Assembly: GCA_011033025.1 (NCBI GenBank)
Contig: WFMF01000039.1
Coordinates: forward strand, 744,001 to 808,000
Origin: Beroe forskalii
Taxonomy: Eukaryota > Ctenophora > Nuda > Beroida > Beroidae
Length of the DNA stretch: 64,000 bases
Reading direction: 5' to 3'
Shown here piece after piece: positions 19,592-32,384 of this stretch (its first letter is position 1; each line of letters opens with the position of its first letter). A model generated the notes under the pieces. It did no database searches. It saw only the letters and a program-made list of their open reading frames with translations, and had not been told where the DNA came from. The translations under genes were made by a program, and so were the position numbers.

Positions 19592-20985
19592 TGGGCGGGT
19601 TATTCCAGGGTGGGTCGTGGAGAGGACTTGTCTCGGATCTGTTTATTCCGTGTTAACTTGTTCGCTGCTCAGAGGCTGCGGAGAGTGGTCAGGCAGCTGT
19701 GTAGTAGTGCTGTACAATGTGTATATGTATGTATGTATGTATGTATGTGCTGTAGCTCCTCCCTGTTTTCCTGTTGAATCAGTGATTTCTCTGGCTGTTT
19801 TTTGCACAGATTTCACCGTGACCAATATAGGATACTATTCGAAAAGTGTGATTACTGTCCCCTGAACTCTGAAGAGGTGAAGAGTATGCAGACTATACAT
19901 TAGATGTATACTATTCAACTATACTTTGCTCTAACTGTATATTGTAGAAACATTGCATTCACCCAATTCCAAATGACTATCATTCCGTTCACCAGATTGC
20001 AAACCATCTGTAGGTACTAACAGTTTATGCACCAAGAAACTGTGCTTATACTCATATTCTTTTAGATATGAATTTGTAACTGTGTGAAAAGTAAGGGATT
20101 CAGGTAATAGAGTAATAGGAGCGGTCTCCTTTTGCCATGGGAAGTGGGAGCAGCCATATTGAAAGTAGGTCTTGCTATTCAAGGCAAGTATAACGTTCCA
20201 TAGTTATAAGTTACCCCGATATAATGTGAAGAAGGACTACCGAGAGAGGTGTCCCAAAGAAGGGCACAATTTCAGTCATAATAAATAGGCAGCGAGCAAA
20301 ATTCACCATTATTAAACGTTTACCGGATTTCTTGAAGTTGATCCTTCATAACGTGTATTGGTTATAAAGCCTTGCTGATTTCCTAATATTAAGCATGTGG
20401 GAGAATTCACCAGATCACTCCCTCCTTATTATTTAACGTTTCCCGGACTTCTTGATCCCGCGCAGACTTCCCGCTTATACCATATTGAATAATATAATAT
20501 TCTCATATATATTGAAGTTTCAAATAATCCTGCAACTGCTCCTCCTGATGCTCTCCGCTGGGTATCAGGGGAACTGGGAAGTCATTAATATTATGATTAT
20601 GAGCCTTCGCTCCTGAATATCTAATCGCATGATAAATTCTTTTCACCTTGAAGCTCTGATCCTGCCGTTGACTCACAGCTCTTAGACCTCAGATTGCATC
20701 ATCTCCATGCTTCAACATGACGATTTGGTGACGAATTCTGCACCTATTTCCCCTGTACTCTGGCTTGCTCCGGCGTTATATGCTTTACATAACAAGCATC
20801 AGAAACCGTTAATAGGGGTCTGTCGCCAGTCACTCTGTCCGTGCTTAACAAGTATTGTTTCTAACAGCATCTATTAGATTGTATAAGTATCAATTATACC
20901 CGGGAACTCGGCCAATTACAGCTCCGAGCGTTTGAAACATCTAGCACATGTCAAACTTGCAGGGAATAAATGGCTGCGTGCCAGG

Positions 20986-21041
20986 AATAGGCGGTGTGAC
21001 GTCATCAGTGCATTGGTATAAGCTCTGATAATGACGTCGTC
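20986..21041 (+). repeat. CRE palindrome copy 1
   Basis: Starts AATAGGCGG, then ACGTCATC, and ends with CTGATAATGACGTCGTC. The middle is diverged. Confidence 0.75.
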
Positions 21042-22403
21042 AGTGAGGGTGTTCTGATCATGGGGGGCCAGGGATGGTGTAATGGTTAACCAAATTAGAG
21101 GCGGCGCTCAATTGCTGCATATTGGGCTATATATTCCTGATCAATTACTGTAGACCTTGTGAAAGTTCGTGGTTTGTCGACCGGACTTTGTCGATTGAAA
21201 GTCATTCATGAGAGTGAAATGTTAGTGATGAGGCCGAACGCCGAAGTTTTTAAAATCGAGTGATTGATGCGAAATTAATGCATTCGTTTCGGTCGATTAA
21301 CAGCTATAGTTGACATGATTTATTCTTGAGTCAGATCGGCCGAAGCCATCTGATTTCGTTCGAGATTTTAGTCAGTAATCGAATAGGTCACTAGTTTATA
21401 AGACTCTTGTAAATGAGTTACCAATAACTGACATGATCTTAACTCTAAATTAATAATAAAAAACCAGAAGTTGAAATAATAATCTCCCGATTTTGTTTTA
21501 TAAGAAAGTTGCGGTAGGTTATTTTTGGGTTCGTAAGGGTATATGTGAAATTGATAGCAATTCCTCAATTGCTCAATTCCTGTTCTTTATAAACCTTCGA
21601 GGTAAATCATATTGGTAACTTATTGACTTGAATTAACTCAGAGTATTTTAAACTTGCGACATCACCCTCGTCACGGCCTCAATTTGTTCACATAATTGCT
21701 CTGAGTCTGTATTTCATTGTCTTGAAACAGTAATTGTTGTAGGTAAAATTGTTGATGGTAAAATTGTAAAAGATTTTCTTTTTTTTCTTTTTTTTCTTTC
21801 CCAGGACGAAAATAGTTTTTACAACTATTTCAATCTTGTTTTTTCGACAAAATACCCCCATGAACTTTGGTCGTGATGAATTGTCCGAATTCTCTTACCT
21901 CTGCACCTGTGATTGTCTAGGAGATACTATTTAAGAAGAGAATGAAATTATACCAACCTGACCATAGAATAGGAGGGGAAGAGAATAGACATGCAGTTGA
22001 AACAATACAATCATATTCTCCTATTCTGTATTCTGTAACCATTTAGCTATTATATTGCCAGGTGATCCACGAATCGGCATTCGGGATTAAACACGATATG
22101 ATATATCTGTTTTTAAATCATGTGATACGTACCACGTGATATAATGAAATGTTTAATCCATCGCGTGGGTTTCAGTTCAGCACACGCTTTTAGTAGGAAA
22201 TTATGAAGGTCTATCTACTTTTCCCCAAAACCTGGCACCCGCACGCTCTTCAATACCTAGTCATTATATAATGCCATTGACTATGAATCGATTATTGAAA
22301 GGTAGAAAAGAGGGAGTTCTTCCTAACTTCCAAGGCTAACTTCTCTATAACATTTGAATAGTGTTACTGTTACAATATGTATAACTAGATCCCACGCCAA
22401 AAA

Positions 22404-22472
22404 AATAGGTGGTTCAACTTCATCAACTCACTAAACTTGGCTATGATAATGACGTCATCTTAACCGCCTATT
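22404..22472 (+). repeat. CRE palindrome copy 2 (complete, 69 bp)
   Basis: Best complete copy: AATAGGTGG at the left end, CATCAACTCAC, an 11-base spacer, ATGATAATGACGTCATC, then CCGCCTATT at the right end. The outer ends are inverse to each other, which defines the element. Confidence 0.88.
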
Positions 22473-23471
22473 ATTCTCGTGCAGGCATATATTAGTACAA
22501 ATCCACCCCTCGAGTAAGTCCTTGATTTGGACTGCATATTGGGGTGTTTACCACGTATAATACCATTGACAGTAGAATCAGAGCATGCCTCCATCCTCTT
22601 TATTATAAAACCAGAAATTATATAATTCCAAGTTGTATATAACATAACCTAGGAATTATAATCGTCTTCTGATAGGACACACCTGCTGCAGCAGAGATCG
22701 CTTTGGAGCCAGTCATTTGGAACACCCGCTTCCACTCCCACCTAAAGAATTCCACCCGTGATTTCCCCTATTTCTCACATGATATTCCCCCTTATTTCAA
22801 CCATACTCCTAGGTTCACTCCTAGTTTCACTCTTCTTCACTGCTGGTTTTACTCTTCTTCTAAGTACAGACAGCCAAGTAAACAGGCACGTTCAACGTTC
22901 ACCAACCTCTGTGAAAGGTCCCCCTACTCTTCCCTCTAAACTGTATTGATTCCCTTAAACTAACAATTTACTGCTACATACAATCTGAACAATATACTAC
23001 TGAAAGATCGACCAACAAAAGACTCTCGTGATTATTATAACTTATTGCTTCGTATTGCATGCTCATGTGTCACAGAAATGTTTGAAATCCATACTTTTAT
23101 ATTGCCTTAATCTATATACCTATATAGGTAATTTGGGGGCTGATTTTGAGATTTAGGAAATTAGTTTGGGGTTTATTACGGACATGATCGGTGTAATTAC
23201 TGTCAGTAGGTCAATAGAGTTATATGGGAGCTGCTAGACTGAGTCCCCTCAATCTCTCAATTCCGTTCTCTCTCTATTCAGTGTTTCAACTGTATAAACT
23301 CGCGATCATTTATCGATACCCGAAATAGCAATAGTTGGACAGTGTTTTTAATCAAAATAATAAATTCCCAATTTAACTTGTTGTTTCATATTTATAATTA
23401 TCAGTCGCATTAACTACCTTTTTTCGTTGGGTTTTACCAAATAAGCTGAGAATTCATAATGTAATAGATAT

Positions 23472-23509
23472 CTTTTACCATGATAGATATCTATCTATCA
23501 TGGTAAAAG
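23472..23509. repeat. Perfect 18-bp palindrome
   Basis: CTTTTACCATGATAGATA faces its exact inverse with a 2-base centre (TC). It is AT-rich, with no other element structure around it. Confidence 0.85.
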
Positions 23510-23708
23510 CCAGCTTGTTCTAGCAGAATATCCAGTCCTATCAGCTCTGGCGATACCCATCTAACTACCTAACCTCGTCTATTACTGTACCTATAAGTAT
23601 TTTAGAACTAATTTTGAGCTATCAGAATATATCGCTACCTGTTCCGCTGTTAAGCAGTTACTATTTGCCACGGTGCCATCAGCAGCTATAAAACCTAGGA
23701 TTGCTCTC

Positions 23709-23825
23709 CAATTGGTTATCGCAATCAATAAAGTTCTCTGATTGGTCCTCTTGGTATTAGCAACGCTCCCAATTGGTCGTGACACAAAAAGGAGCTCTCT
23801 CATTGGTAGATTGGTATCACGTGAC
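23709..23825. promoter_or_regulatory. E-box/CCAAT cluster 2
   Basis: Four inverted CCAAT boxes (ATTGG at 23711, 23741, 23772 and 23802) are spaced about 30 bases apart and end next to CACGTGAC at 23818-23825. The even spacing suggests ancient tandem units or a promoter-type NF-Y arrangement. Confidence 0.4.
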
Positions 23826-25182
23826 AATTGATTGCAGAGTAAATTTGTTACTTAGGTCTGCTATTAATGAGTGAAACTTTAAAGTAATTGTGACATTAAT
23901 AACGATGTTACCTGAAATGCAGAATTAACGATTTTACCTTTATTAAAGTCGTTATATTTAGTCGAAAGGGGAAATTACAATCTTACCAGTGTTGTCTTAT
24001 AAAAAATCGATAGATACTATCTCGCATAATTTCTACACCCCCGCTACACCCCCGTTTGATCCGACGGTTTGGGACCCGATATTTTGCTTCAGGCTCCTGA
24101 TTGTAACACTGCCATTAAGGCGGAATTTCGCTACACTTTCGATAGAACTTATATCGTTAAATTTCACCTCTTTATCGAGCCTTCCGTCAATTGAGCGATC
24201 TGGATGGTCCAATGGTTCCCGGTTATTTTACCTTGGTCTTAAGTCTGCCACTTTCTTTAAAAGCGATGACCAGACATCCCAGGTATATAATACTACGTAT
24301 TACGTTGCTTTCAGAACATGCCTGGAGTGCTTTCCTAGCAAATTCTAGAAAATATCGCAGTGGGGACATAGTGGTATGGTCTGCCGGTTCATGACCTGAC
24401 TTTCAACTGGCGGTGGTCCTGGTGGCAAGTTGGCAACTCTCTAACTCTGCCATGCACTAATAACAGTTCATGAGCAGACACCCCAATTACGTTATATATT
24501 ACTTTCCACCTACCACTGTGTCCAGCTGATCAGCTGCAGCTCTGAAACCCACCCAATATAACCAAGCAATCTGTCTGATACAGGTATGTGGTTAAAAAGT
24601 AGCGTGGGTAAAATGCTCCTGTACTGTAACAGTCAGTAAATGGTGGTTAACTCTATATATTATAGCTGAGAACTGATGGTTCTCTCAATTTATATTAGAT
24701 ATAACTTTGCGGAGTATATTTTAATTGATCTGCCCAATATAATCTTGTTGGAAATTTCGATTGCTGTCTATAGTTTGACTAGGATTTCTGCTGCTAGAGA
24801 CTAGAAGCATTTTAAACATTCAAGGAATTCAAGGGATTCAAGGAATAATATATTGAACTTTCCACATCTTCTACAGATATCAGGAAGGTAAAATTCCTTA
24901 CTTGCTCATGGAAAAGAGATTCTTGGATTCTGTGCTTCACTGCGTTGCTTATTTAACTATTGGTACAAGACGTATTGTTTTAATAGGTGGGAAGCTTCCA
25001 ATAGCACGTGCCAAAATCGTGTTCAGCTGATCATCAATTCGATCATGAAAATCATCAAAAACACCTCACTTAATTGCACATTTATGAAGACTCCCTGTTC
25101 CACGTTAGGGGTCTTTTTGATGGAGGGCAGTCTCAAGTTGTACAGCAGAGCACTGTCATTATAGAGAAATTTGGAGCTGATG

Positions 25183-25220
25183 CTACCAACTCACCACTCT
25201 CGGCCATGATAATGACGTTA
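25183..25220 (+). repeat. CRE palindrome copy 3
   Basis: CTACCAACTCAC, an 11-base spacer, then ATGATAATGACGTTA. The CRE is mutated at one base; the ends are not evident. A weak minus-oriented copy lies nearby at about 25424-25465. Confidence 0.65.
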
Positions 25221-26541
25221 CTGGACCCTAACCAATTAGTGTGCTCGCTTATATTACTGTTCGCTTATTAAATTGATAGCTGAAAGTTAGCTCATATTTT
25301 GTACCCCTTACAGCACATTATTGACAGTTCATTAACTCTAAAACTGCCCTCAAAACCTTCCCTTTATAATATATTGACTAGCGGCAGAACCCTTCTACCA
25401 GTTCGGAAATAAGCGGCTGCGGCTGACGTAATTATCATAGATCAACATGACCAACTGCTGAGGTAGTTCAGGCACAAATGTTTCTCAGTGTGCGATGTCT
25501 CTAGTGTTTCATTAGTGCTCCTTGATTGAATAATAAGTGAGGGTTTCTTCTTCTGGTTCCATTTTTGATGGTTCTCTCTAGGCTACCAATTCCTTTTTAA
25601 CTTGTTGCAGTTTGCACCACTTTTCTGATTTTCAGCATTTTAGCAAACATAATCTTGATTGGGGAGTTTGAACAATTATCGTTAAATTTTTAGCTTCTGC
25701 ATGTACTACTTAAATTAACTATTGAGCCTTATTTTCGTAACAACGTGTTGCTGTTCACTTGATATCCACAAGACCTGACTTTTTTATTGAGGGGGTGGTT
25801 TCTATCTTGTCGTCCGTGATATAAGCCAATCAGTGATACATTAACCATGACTGTAATAACAGGCACCAGACTTAACACAACACTGCTAAACAGCTGGGTT
25901 ATTATACAGAATGTGAAAACTAATACCCAATCAGTAATTAGAACAGAACTGAGAACGTTGATGGTGATTGGTGTTGGAATATTGGATTGGTATGAACTGA
26001 TATAGATAAACTATCAACGCGGTGTAATAACAACTTTCAGTATTAATTCTTATCAGTCATTGGTGGTTGGTCGCAGAATCAGGCTTGAACAGCACTGAGT
26101 TGATTAGCTCTATTATCATTCTGTTAGTTTGTAGTTTTGCTTACGCTGTAGTTTTGCTTATGCCCGTTATTAACAGTTGACATTGGAGTTTTCACGATAC
26201 CGGTAGTTACTATTTACCAGCAGGTACCAAAGACTCCACTGCCGTCCCAAGTAATCCAATTATTGCTATCTGATATTATATCAGAAAACATTGAAGGGGT
26301 TTGATATCAGATAGTTTTTAAAGTAATTGGCTGGCAATCCCGAGATGAAGCATTATGAGCAGCACTGACATGCCCATTGCCCTGTATGGGGTGCCTAAGA
26401 TATCTGTTGTCGCTAGTAATTTACCTTGACCAGCACATTATTGACTGATTCAGATATCCCCGCGTATATATTATACATTAACACGAGTCCTCCAACCATG
26501 AGCCATTTATCAGACCCCCGTGCAAAACATAGGCCTTCCCT

Positions 26542-26583
26542 CGTCATCAACACACCACGTTAAGCTCTGATAATGACGTCATC
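26542..26583 (+). repeat. CRE palindrome copy 4
   Basis: CGTCATCAACACACC, an 11-base-class spacer, CTGATAATGACGTCATC. A left end like ATAGGC lies at about 26529. Confidence 0.8.
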
Positions 26584-26642
26584 GTTCCTGCCAATTAATA
26601 GGACCATTTATAGGACCCCCCTAGAGTGATGCAAGCAATCAA

Positions 26643-26769
26643 CCGACTCATTAATCAAGTGGCCAATCAAGCCACCTCTCTAAGCCCGCTCCACCAATCA
26701 GCAGCCCGGGATTACACCACGTGACTGCCGTCCACCAATAGGAAGCCGGGATTAGGGTCACGTGACCCA
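26643..26769. promoter_or_regulatory. E-box/CCAAT cluster 3 with duplicated module
   Basis: Three CCAAT boxes (26663, 26694, 26735) and two CACGTGAC sites (26718, 26759). The module CCACCAAT..-GCC(C)GGGATTA-..CACGTGAC occurs twice in a row (26691-26725 and 26732-26766), a direct duplication of a composite site. Confidence 0.5.
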
Positions 26770-26925
26770 GGGATTGCAATCACTGCTCATTAATCACAGA
26801 TGAGTGTATGATTAAGCTGGTGTTGCGAGGCAGGGAGGATCGCGGAGAGGCTCTGACTCTTGATTGTTTGCCTGCGCACCGCATTGTTTGCTTTGGGAAT
26901 GTTTGGGAGTTTATATTGGAGGGTT

Positions 26926-26968
26926 GTGACGTCATTATCATGGATTAGAATGGTGAATTGGTGACGTT
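26926..26968 (-). repeat. CRE palindrome copy 5
   Basis: Reads GTGACGTCATTATCATGG, spacer, TGGTGAATTGGTGACG on the plus strand, hence reverse orientation. The CRE is intact. Confidence 0.82.
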
Positions 26969-27728
26969 TGAGCGCGTACTTCATTGCTCAGCACATACCC
27001 CAACCTCAGGGGAGTTATTATAGCCAACCTTTCGTTGCAGCTTTTAGCATATTTGTATATTTCTGGAATTTTGTCCTCGTGATGCTATTTAATTTCTTCC
27101 AAATGTGAAGCCACATGGCCTGTTGACTTTTTAATTAATTAGTTCAAATTTTGATTCTCATTAAATTTGACCTTTTTGTGCGTTTAAATTTCACGGATAG
27201 TTCTAACAATCTCGAAATATAAAACTTGATATGACACATGCTAACCTGGATAGTCCGATAATTGGGTGAAAATACGAGGGGTAATTGTATGATAACTGTT
27301 TAATTGGCGGGTAAGAGGATAAGCGATCAATTAGTGACCAAATTGCAAATCATTAAACATCTTCATGCCCAACTCCTCTCACGTCTTGTAAGCTCCGTAA
27401 CTTTACCTTTTTCAAGAAAAACACTGCATATCATCATACTTGTAAAGTTCTTGCCTACGACCAGCGTTTAGGAAGCGTTTTGGTCGGGTAATTGACACAT
27501 TTAGACACGTATTGGTTGACTAATTGACACATTTGAACTCGTATATTGATTGACTAATTGGCACGTTTAAAGTATTTATTAATTGTTCCGTGCCAGCTAT
27601 ATCAGATATTGATAATCCGATGATTCGCTCAGACCTCGGATCTGTTGAACCAGAATCCTGTCAATCCTGTAGTTATTCTACTAACAACCATTAATATAAC
27701 CACTAATCGGTAAATATACGCAGTTTAT

Positions 27729-27783
27729 CTCACTGTTGTACCATGTTTAGCCATGATAATGACGTCATTATCAACCGTCTATT
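27729..27783 (+). repeat. CRE palindrome copy 6
   Basis: The right half is intact (CCATGATAATGACGTCATT, then CCGTCTATT). The left half is decayed. Confidence 0.7.
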
Positions 27784-27938
27784 ACTCATTCGAAGTCTAT
27801 ATAATCACTTATCTATTTATATAAATGCCAAAGTTAACAGCCGTTTCACTTTGTGGTAATCAAATAATTGTGCTAAATTAGAGCTATTATCTCAGATCAG
27901 TTTGTGTCGCTCGTAAACATAACTGGACGGTCTCATTC

Positions 27939-27979
27939 GTCATCAACTCACTGTTATAAGCCATGATAATGACGTCATT
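27939..27979 (+). repeat. CRE palindrome copy 7
   Basis: CGTCATCAACTCAC, 11-base spacer, ATGATAATGACGTCATT. Only about 155 bases separate it from copy 6. Confidence 0.85.
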
Positions 27980-29029
27980 CTCGACCATCTTTCATTGGTG
28001 TGCGACGTTTCGTTGCCCAGCCCTTATTTCCAAGCTGATATAGCTTTACACTCCTAATAAGTCCCTCTATACTCTACCTCCCGCTAATAGTATTGACGCT
28101 TGCAAGAGAGTGGTTTGAAGCAGTATAGAATGATGCGCCTATTTCAATGATTTAAAATCGTGCCGTTTGGTGGGTTGCACGGGATCTAGATTTGATGCCC
28201 ATTTTTCTTTTTCGGTTTACATCTGTACATCTATGATAAGCTATAAATTGTAAAACTTATTTTTCGATGAAATAAGAAATATTGTTTAGTAATTCCCATT
28301 TTTCATTCCAATTTATGTTTAAATGAGTCACTTCTTAAAATGTAAAATCTTATCTATCAATGCTATCAAATTTGCCTCGTGTGCGCTTGATATATCGGTG
28401 ATTTTGATAATTATCAAATTATTATCCTTACGTTTAATGTTTTAAAGTTTAATGTGGCGGTATTACCATAATTAAAATATTTCCTGTGATTATTAACAGG
28501 CTAATAAATCGATATAATTAATAATTATATCGTCAGTTCGAAGGATTTACTCGGCAATTCGTTAGTTTCGTAGCGTAGAATGATATGTTCTTTGATGTTC
28601 CTCTTTGATTGATCTCCGATAGTTCCGAAAGTCCGAATACCGAAATTGCCAACTTTCACGTCACGAGAATATCAAATTATTGACCAATGTTTTGACCCCT
28701 AAATTTAAAGTCATGATAGATCTATCCGAGCCGTAGTTTGTAAATTGTTGCTGTATAATTTGAGGTTGTGAGAATGTCTCCAAATCGTGCGGGCATAACA
28801 AAGCTTCGTTTAGGCTGTGAGCAACGTATCATGGTTTATTTGCATGAAGAAATCGTCCTCTTTTCTTATTTTTGTGGGTAGTTGACGTCCTTGAACTCAC
28901 GATAAATGCAGAAATAATTGGTAGAAGATCTAAATTTTTTGACATAACTTACAGCTGCTAAAAATTCAAATCAGGGAGGATTTAAACCCCCTGATTTAAG
29001 ACTGATTGTGACGCTATCATCTCATCTTG

Positions 29030-29156
29030 AAACAGTGAGTTGATGACGTATTATAACCTTATCTTCTGAGTTGATAACGTATTATACCCTTCTTTTCTGA
29101 GTTGATGACGTATTATAACCTTATCTTCTGAGTTGATGACGTATTATACCCCCTCT
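29030..29156 (+). repeat. Four tandem 31-bp units with the CRE-family half motif
   Basis: Units read GAGTTGATGACGTATTATA followed by a pyrimidine-rich part (CCTTATCTTCT). GAGTTGATGACGT is the same 13 bases as the left half of the CRE palindrome family on the opposite strand, so the array may have grown from half of one such element. Confidence 0.75.
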
Positions 29157-29371
29157 CTCCTGCAAGACGTATAAATTGGAGTCCCTCTGTCGGGACTTGA
29201 TAGACGCCTTATTACCTCTCTTTGTCTCCCGTTACGCTTGAAAAACCCAGAATTCTCTCCTGCAATTGCGCGAGTATCTAGTTTTATATTTAAAGACATT
29301 CTTTTGTTCTGCTGAACCAACAGAGCTAGAGGATGGTGATTAACAGAATATACTTGAACAGGAAACAGGCA

Positions 29372-29442
29372 AACAGGGCGGTATGGTTTCATTAACCCGC
29401 CATTTTAAACCATGATAATGATTCTACTTCAAGCAGGCTATT
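29372..29442 (+). repeat. CRE palindrome copy 8
   Basis: Both ends are visible (AACAGGGCGG and CAGGCTATT). The middle has CATTTTAAACCATGATAATGA; the CRE itself is mutated. Confidence 0.65.
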
Positions 29443-29689
29443 TTTTGCACGTGCTCATTAAGAAGATGTACTTAGCGGCACTGCAATTGCAGGCTATTTT
29501 CATAATGCCCCATTTATCCAATTACCCTAATTACTCAGATTTTCCCTAATTACTCGCTCAGGAGGGGGTTTAATCTTCAGAACTGTTTGAATTAGAAGCA
29601 ACCAACTGTGTCGATTTACATTAAAACGTTCACTGTTATTTAGTTCGGAGTAGTAGTTTATTAAGACGATTATGTTTCTAACTTTCAGT

Positions 29690-29985
29690 GTTCAGATTTC
29701 ATTGTTCATACTTCATATAAGCATGTTCAGTGCTCATACGTTCAGTGCTCATGAGTTTGGAGCAGAAGTTTATTCAGGAGATTATGTTTCTAACTTTCAG
29801 TGTTCATAAGTTCAGATTTCATTGTTCATGCTTCATAAGCAAGTTCAGTGCTCATTTAAAGTTCAGTGCTCATGAGTTTGGAGTAGAAGTTTATTCAGGA
29901 GATTATGTTTCTAATTTTCTGTTCGGTGTTCATAATCCTAGTGTTCATAAGCCCAGTGTTCATAAGTTCAGTTCTCATAAGTTCA
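29690..29985 (+). repeat. Tandem repeats of GTTCA-rich units
   Basis: A unit of about 120 bases (GTTCAGTGCTCATGAGTTTG, then GAAGTTTATTCAGGAGATTA) occurs about twice. It is surrounded by shorter GTTCATAAG(T/C)(T/C)CAG repeats. The open frame across it reflects repeat periodicity, not a gene. Confidence 0.65.
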
Positions 29986-30025
29986 CATCAGCAACAAATT
30001 GCACTTGGAGTTACGACACATGACT

Positions 30026-30084
30026 AAACTGCGACTTATTAAGCGACAATTTGACTCAAATTGTCGCTTAATAAGTCGCGGTTT
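30026..30084. repeat. 29-bp palindrome with 1-base loop
   Basis: GCGACTTATTAAGCGACAAT with TTGA is answered after a single C by its exact inverse. Five further bases each side pair with one mismatch. Confidence 0.9.
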
Positions 30085-30564
30085 GAAGAACTGAAGTTTT
30101 ATAGAACTGGGCGCACTGGATTCTTCTACACTGCGCTAAGATCCTCCTAAAGATATAACAGCTCGGCGGTGAATACTGAAATAAGAAAGTTTCCTCCCTG
30201 CAAATTACTAAATTATGGCTCATGATATTTAAGTTTGTACGGTGCCCCCTGCGATATACTGTTAATTACACTTTGCCGAATCCTGTATAATATCACATCT
30301 ACTGCGTTAATAAAATGTCTTTATATTTGAAAAGTAGGCAGGTTGGAGCGGTGTCAATTCACCTGTTTAACCCTTGACGGTGATGTCAATTTGACCCGCC
30401 AATCACTCGAATATGTGCCGGACATTAATAACAACGGCCGTAGTGACATTAGTTAATTTCCAGTAAATCATATTGTAATAATACGTTAATGGATGAGCAA
30501 TTAGCTACACTATGTAATATCAATCTATCACCCCTCATTTGCCCGGATCAAAGGAGTCCTGCCC

Positions 30565-30640
30565 GTTCATTGGTTGACGATCCCGGAATACTGGCCGCTC
30601 ATTGGTCAATGGACATGGGATGTTCGGTTCTAATTGGTCG
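30565..30640. promoter_or_regulatory. Inverted CCAAT cluster 4
   Basis: Three ATTGG boxes at about 30569, 30601 and 30633, spaced about 32 bases, with intervening CCCGG and GGCC words. It resembles clusters 2 and 3 but lacks an E-box. Confidence 0.35.
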
Positions 30641-30711
30641 GTGAGATTAGAGCCTTTGTCAGCCTTTTATAACTCATTGTAGGCCTCCTCTTGGAGCTGT
30701 TTAAACAGAGG

Positions 30712-30747
30712 GAAATTGACGGATTTTAAATAAAATCCATCAATTTC
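30712..30747. repeat. 17-bp hairpin
   Basis: GAAATTGACGGATTTTA and its inverse (one mismatch) surround AA. Minor structure; no function inferred. Confidence 0.7.
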
Positions 30748-31267
30748 ACTCTCCTCTCGGAGGGTGGTATTATACAGATTTATTTAACTTGAGAGTGGGA
30801 TTCGTTCAATATAAATGCACGAGCTTGCGAGTGCAATTACGATGGTAATTTCAACACCAAAGCGTGCATTTACGTGCGCAGTAAATATATGATTTATTAT
30901 TTAGCTCATGATTCAGGATAGTTGACAGTTTTTGATTATCCCTATGACATGAAATTAATCAGAGAATAAGAGACAAATTATCGTAATTTTAGCGACAATC
31001 AGCTCGTATGTTCTGCAAGGTCTGCTCATATATAATCGTTACATATATTCCAATCGTGTCGCTATATATTTCATTTAGCAACTGCAATATATAACCGAGG
31101 AGAGAGGTTACGAATGCTCTCGAGACTAATTTATTATTTAGAAATCATTTACATAACAATCTAAATGGAAGATGATGAGCTGCGCGCGCCGTCGTACCGC
31201 GGCACTGGGTGATACATCTCGTAGAATGTAATTGTTTCTAATTGCTGACTATATGTTCTGAACGAAA

Positions 31268-31323
31268 AATAGGTGGGTGAAGGAGGTTAAAGTACCGTTT
31301 TGAGCTATGATAATGACTTCATC
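31268..31323 (+). repeat. CRE palindrome copy 9
   Basis: Left end AATAGGTGGGT; right core GCTATGATAATGACTTCATC with one base changed in the CRE. Confidence 0.6.
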
Positions 31324-32261
31324 AAAGAGTATGTATATGTGTCTAATTGTCGATTCTCTCAAAGATTTATATTAGTGGATCTGTAACTGTGATTCGGGCT
31401 GTATATTATTTCGGTGGGAGTGGAGTGAGAGAGCTTAACTTAGTAGCTGTGTTATTGGACTGATAGTGGCTGAGATATTAACCGAAACGTTTCACAGAAT
31501 CGAAATATCTGCTGTATTTTTCGAATAATCAAAAAAGTAAAACGGGCCAAGACGTTTGGCGCACCCTGTAGAATCAATGATCACACGGTTACTTATTTTT
31601 TATTAAAGCTCACATGTTAACTCACCATCGGTCGAAAATGAGATTTCCAGTTCAATCCGAGGAGATTGAAATTATCATTGTTATTATAATTATAAATCTC
31701 GCCCAGATGCAGGGAAGACTCCTGTGATTTAAGGGCTGCAAACCAATAGACCGATACACCAGCATCAAGTTGTAATCTTATCTTTACCATTCTTCATTAT
31801 GGGGTTGGTTTACCATTCTTGAAGAATATTTGTGATAATACTTAACTCAAGTTTTTCACTAGGTTAAATGTGTTATGACTCAACAAGCTATGAAATTAGA
31901 GACTAGTCAGGCTAATAACGTAAGTTTTATTTAATTATAATTAATGAAGTAATATCAGTTATCATTTTAATAAATTAACAACTCATTTTCCTTTTCTCAA
32001 TTGTCAACCAAATTTCAAAATCACTTGGAGGGTCTTGCAATACCCTCGCAAGAGTCAGGCGTTGCGTCCTCTTAAAGTAAGGAAGCATTGCATTTCTTAA
32101 TTTTTGAATTTACAAGATTTAATCCCTCCAATTTAATTTAATTTAATCCCTTTCTTAACTTTTTATTTTCAGAGAAGTCTGACATTTTTTGAAGTAATTT
32201 TAAGTAATTTTTTTGTAATTTGAAGTAATTTCGATTTATAATAACCTCGGACTACCGTCAG

Positions 32262-32384
32262 GTGCCCCTTCGTCAGTTCTCCCTGTACCGTCCACCATAC
32301 GAGGAACTCTATACCTTCTGGTGGAAATGCATGCAGATAACCCTACACGATAAGGGGACCCAGACCATAACCTTGGGGGAAAAG
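32262..32384 (+). CDS. Second gene, visible exon 1 (product unrecognised)
   Basis: This 41-codon exon reads VPLRQFSLYRPPYEEL, TFWWKCMQITLHDKG and ends TITLGEK at a strong donor (AAAAG|GTAAG). It is rich in aromatic residues and looks like part of a folded domain, but I recognise no family. The acceptor is ACCGTCAG; a second in-frame acceptor (CTTCGTCAG) 15 bases on would drop five residues. It ends in phase 0, matching the exon at 34904. The last 35-40 bases of this exon, with the donor, are the source or sister of the tandem array that fills the next intron. Upstream exons were not found in the window. Confidence 0.72.

Larger units (their letters stand above)
19592..32261. other. Long non-coding stretch with regulatory-type motifs
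   Basis: About 12.7 kb without a supported exon. It holds copies of the CRE palindrome family, three E-box/CCAAT clusters, several hairpins and two short tandem arrays, all listed separately. The remainder is AT-rich sequence in which I see nothing. It is probably upstream or intronic DNA of the gene whose first visible exon is at 32262. Confidence 0.5.

Noticed and set aside
26808-26948. 47-codon frame beginning MIKLVLRGRE after the E-box/CCAAT cluster 3
   Set aside because: It ends inside a CRE palindrome copy and has no similarity or splice support; kept only as regulatory sequence.
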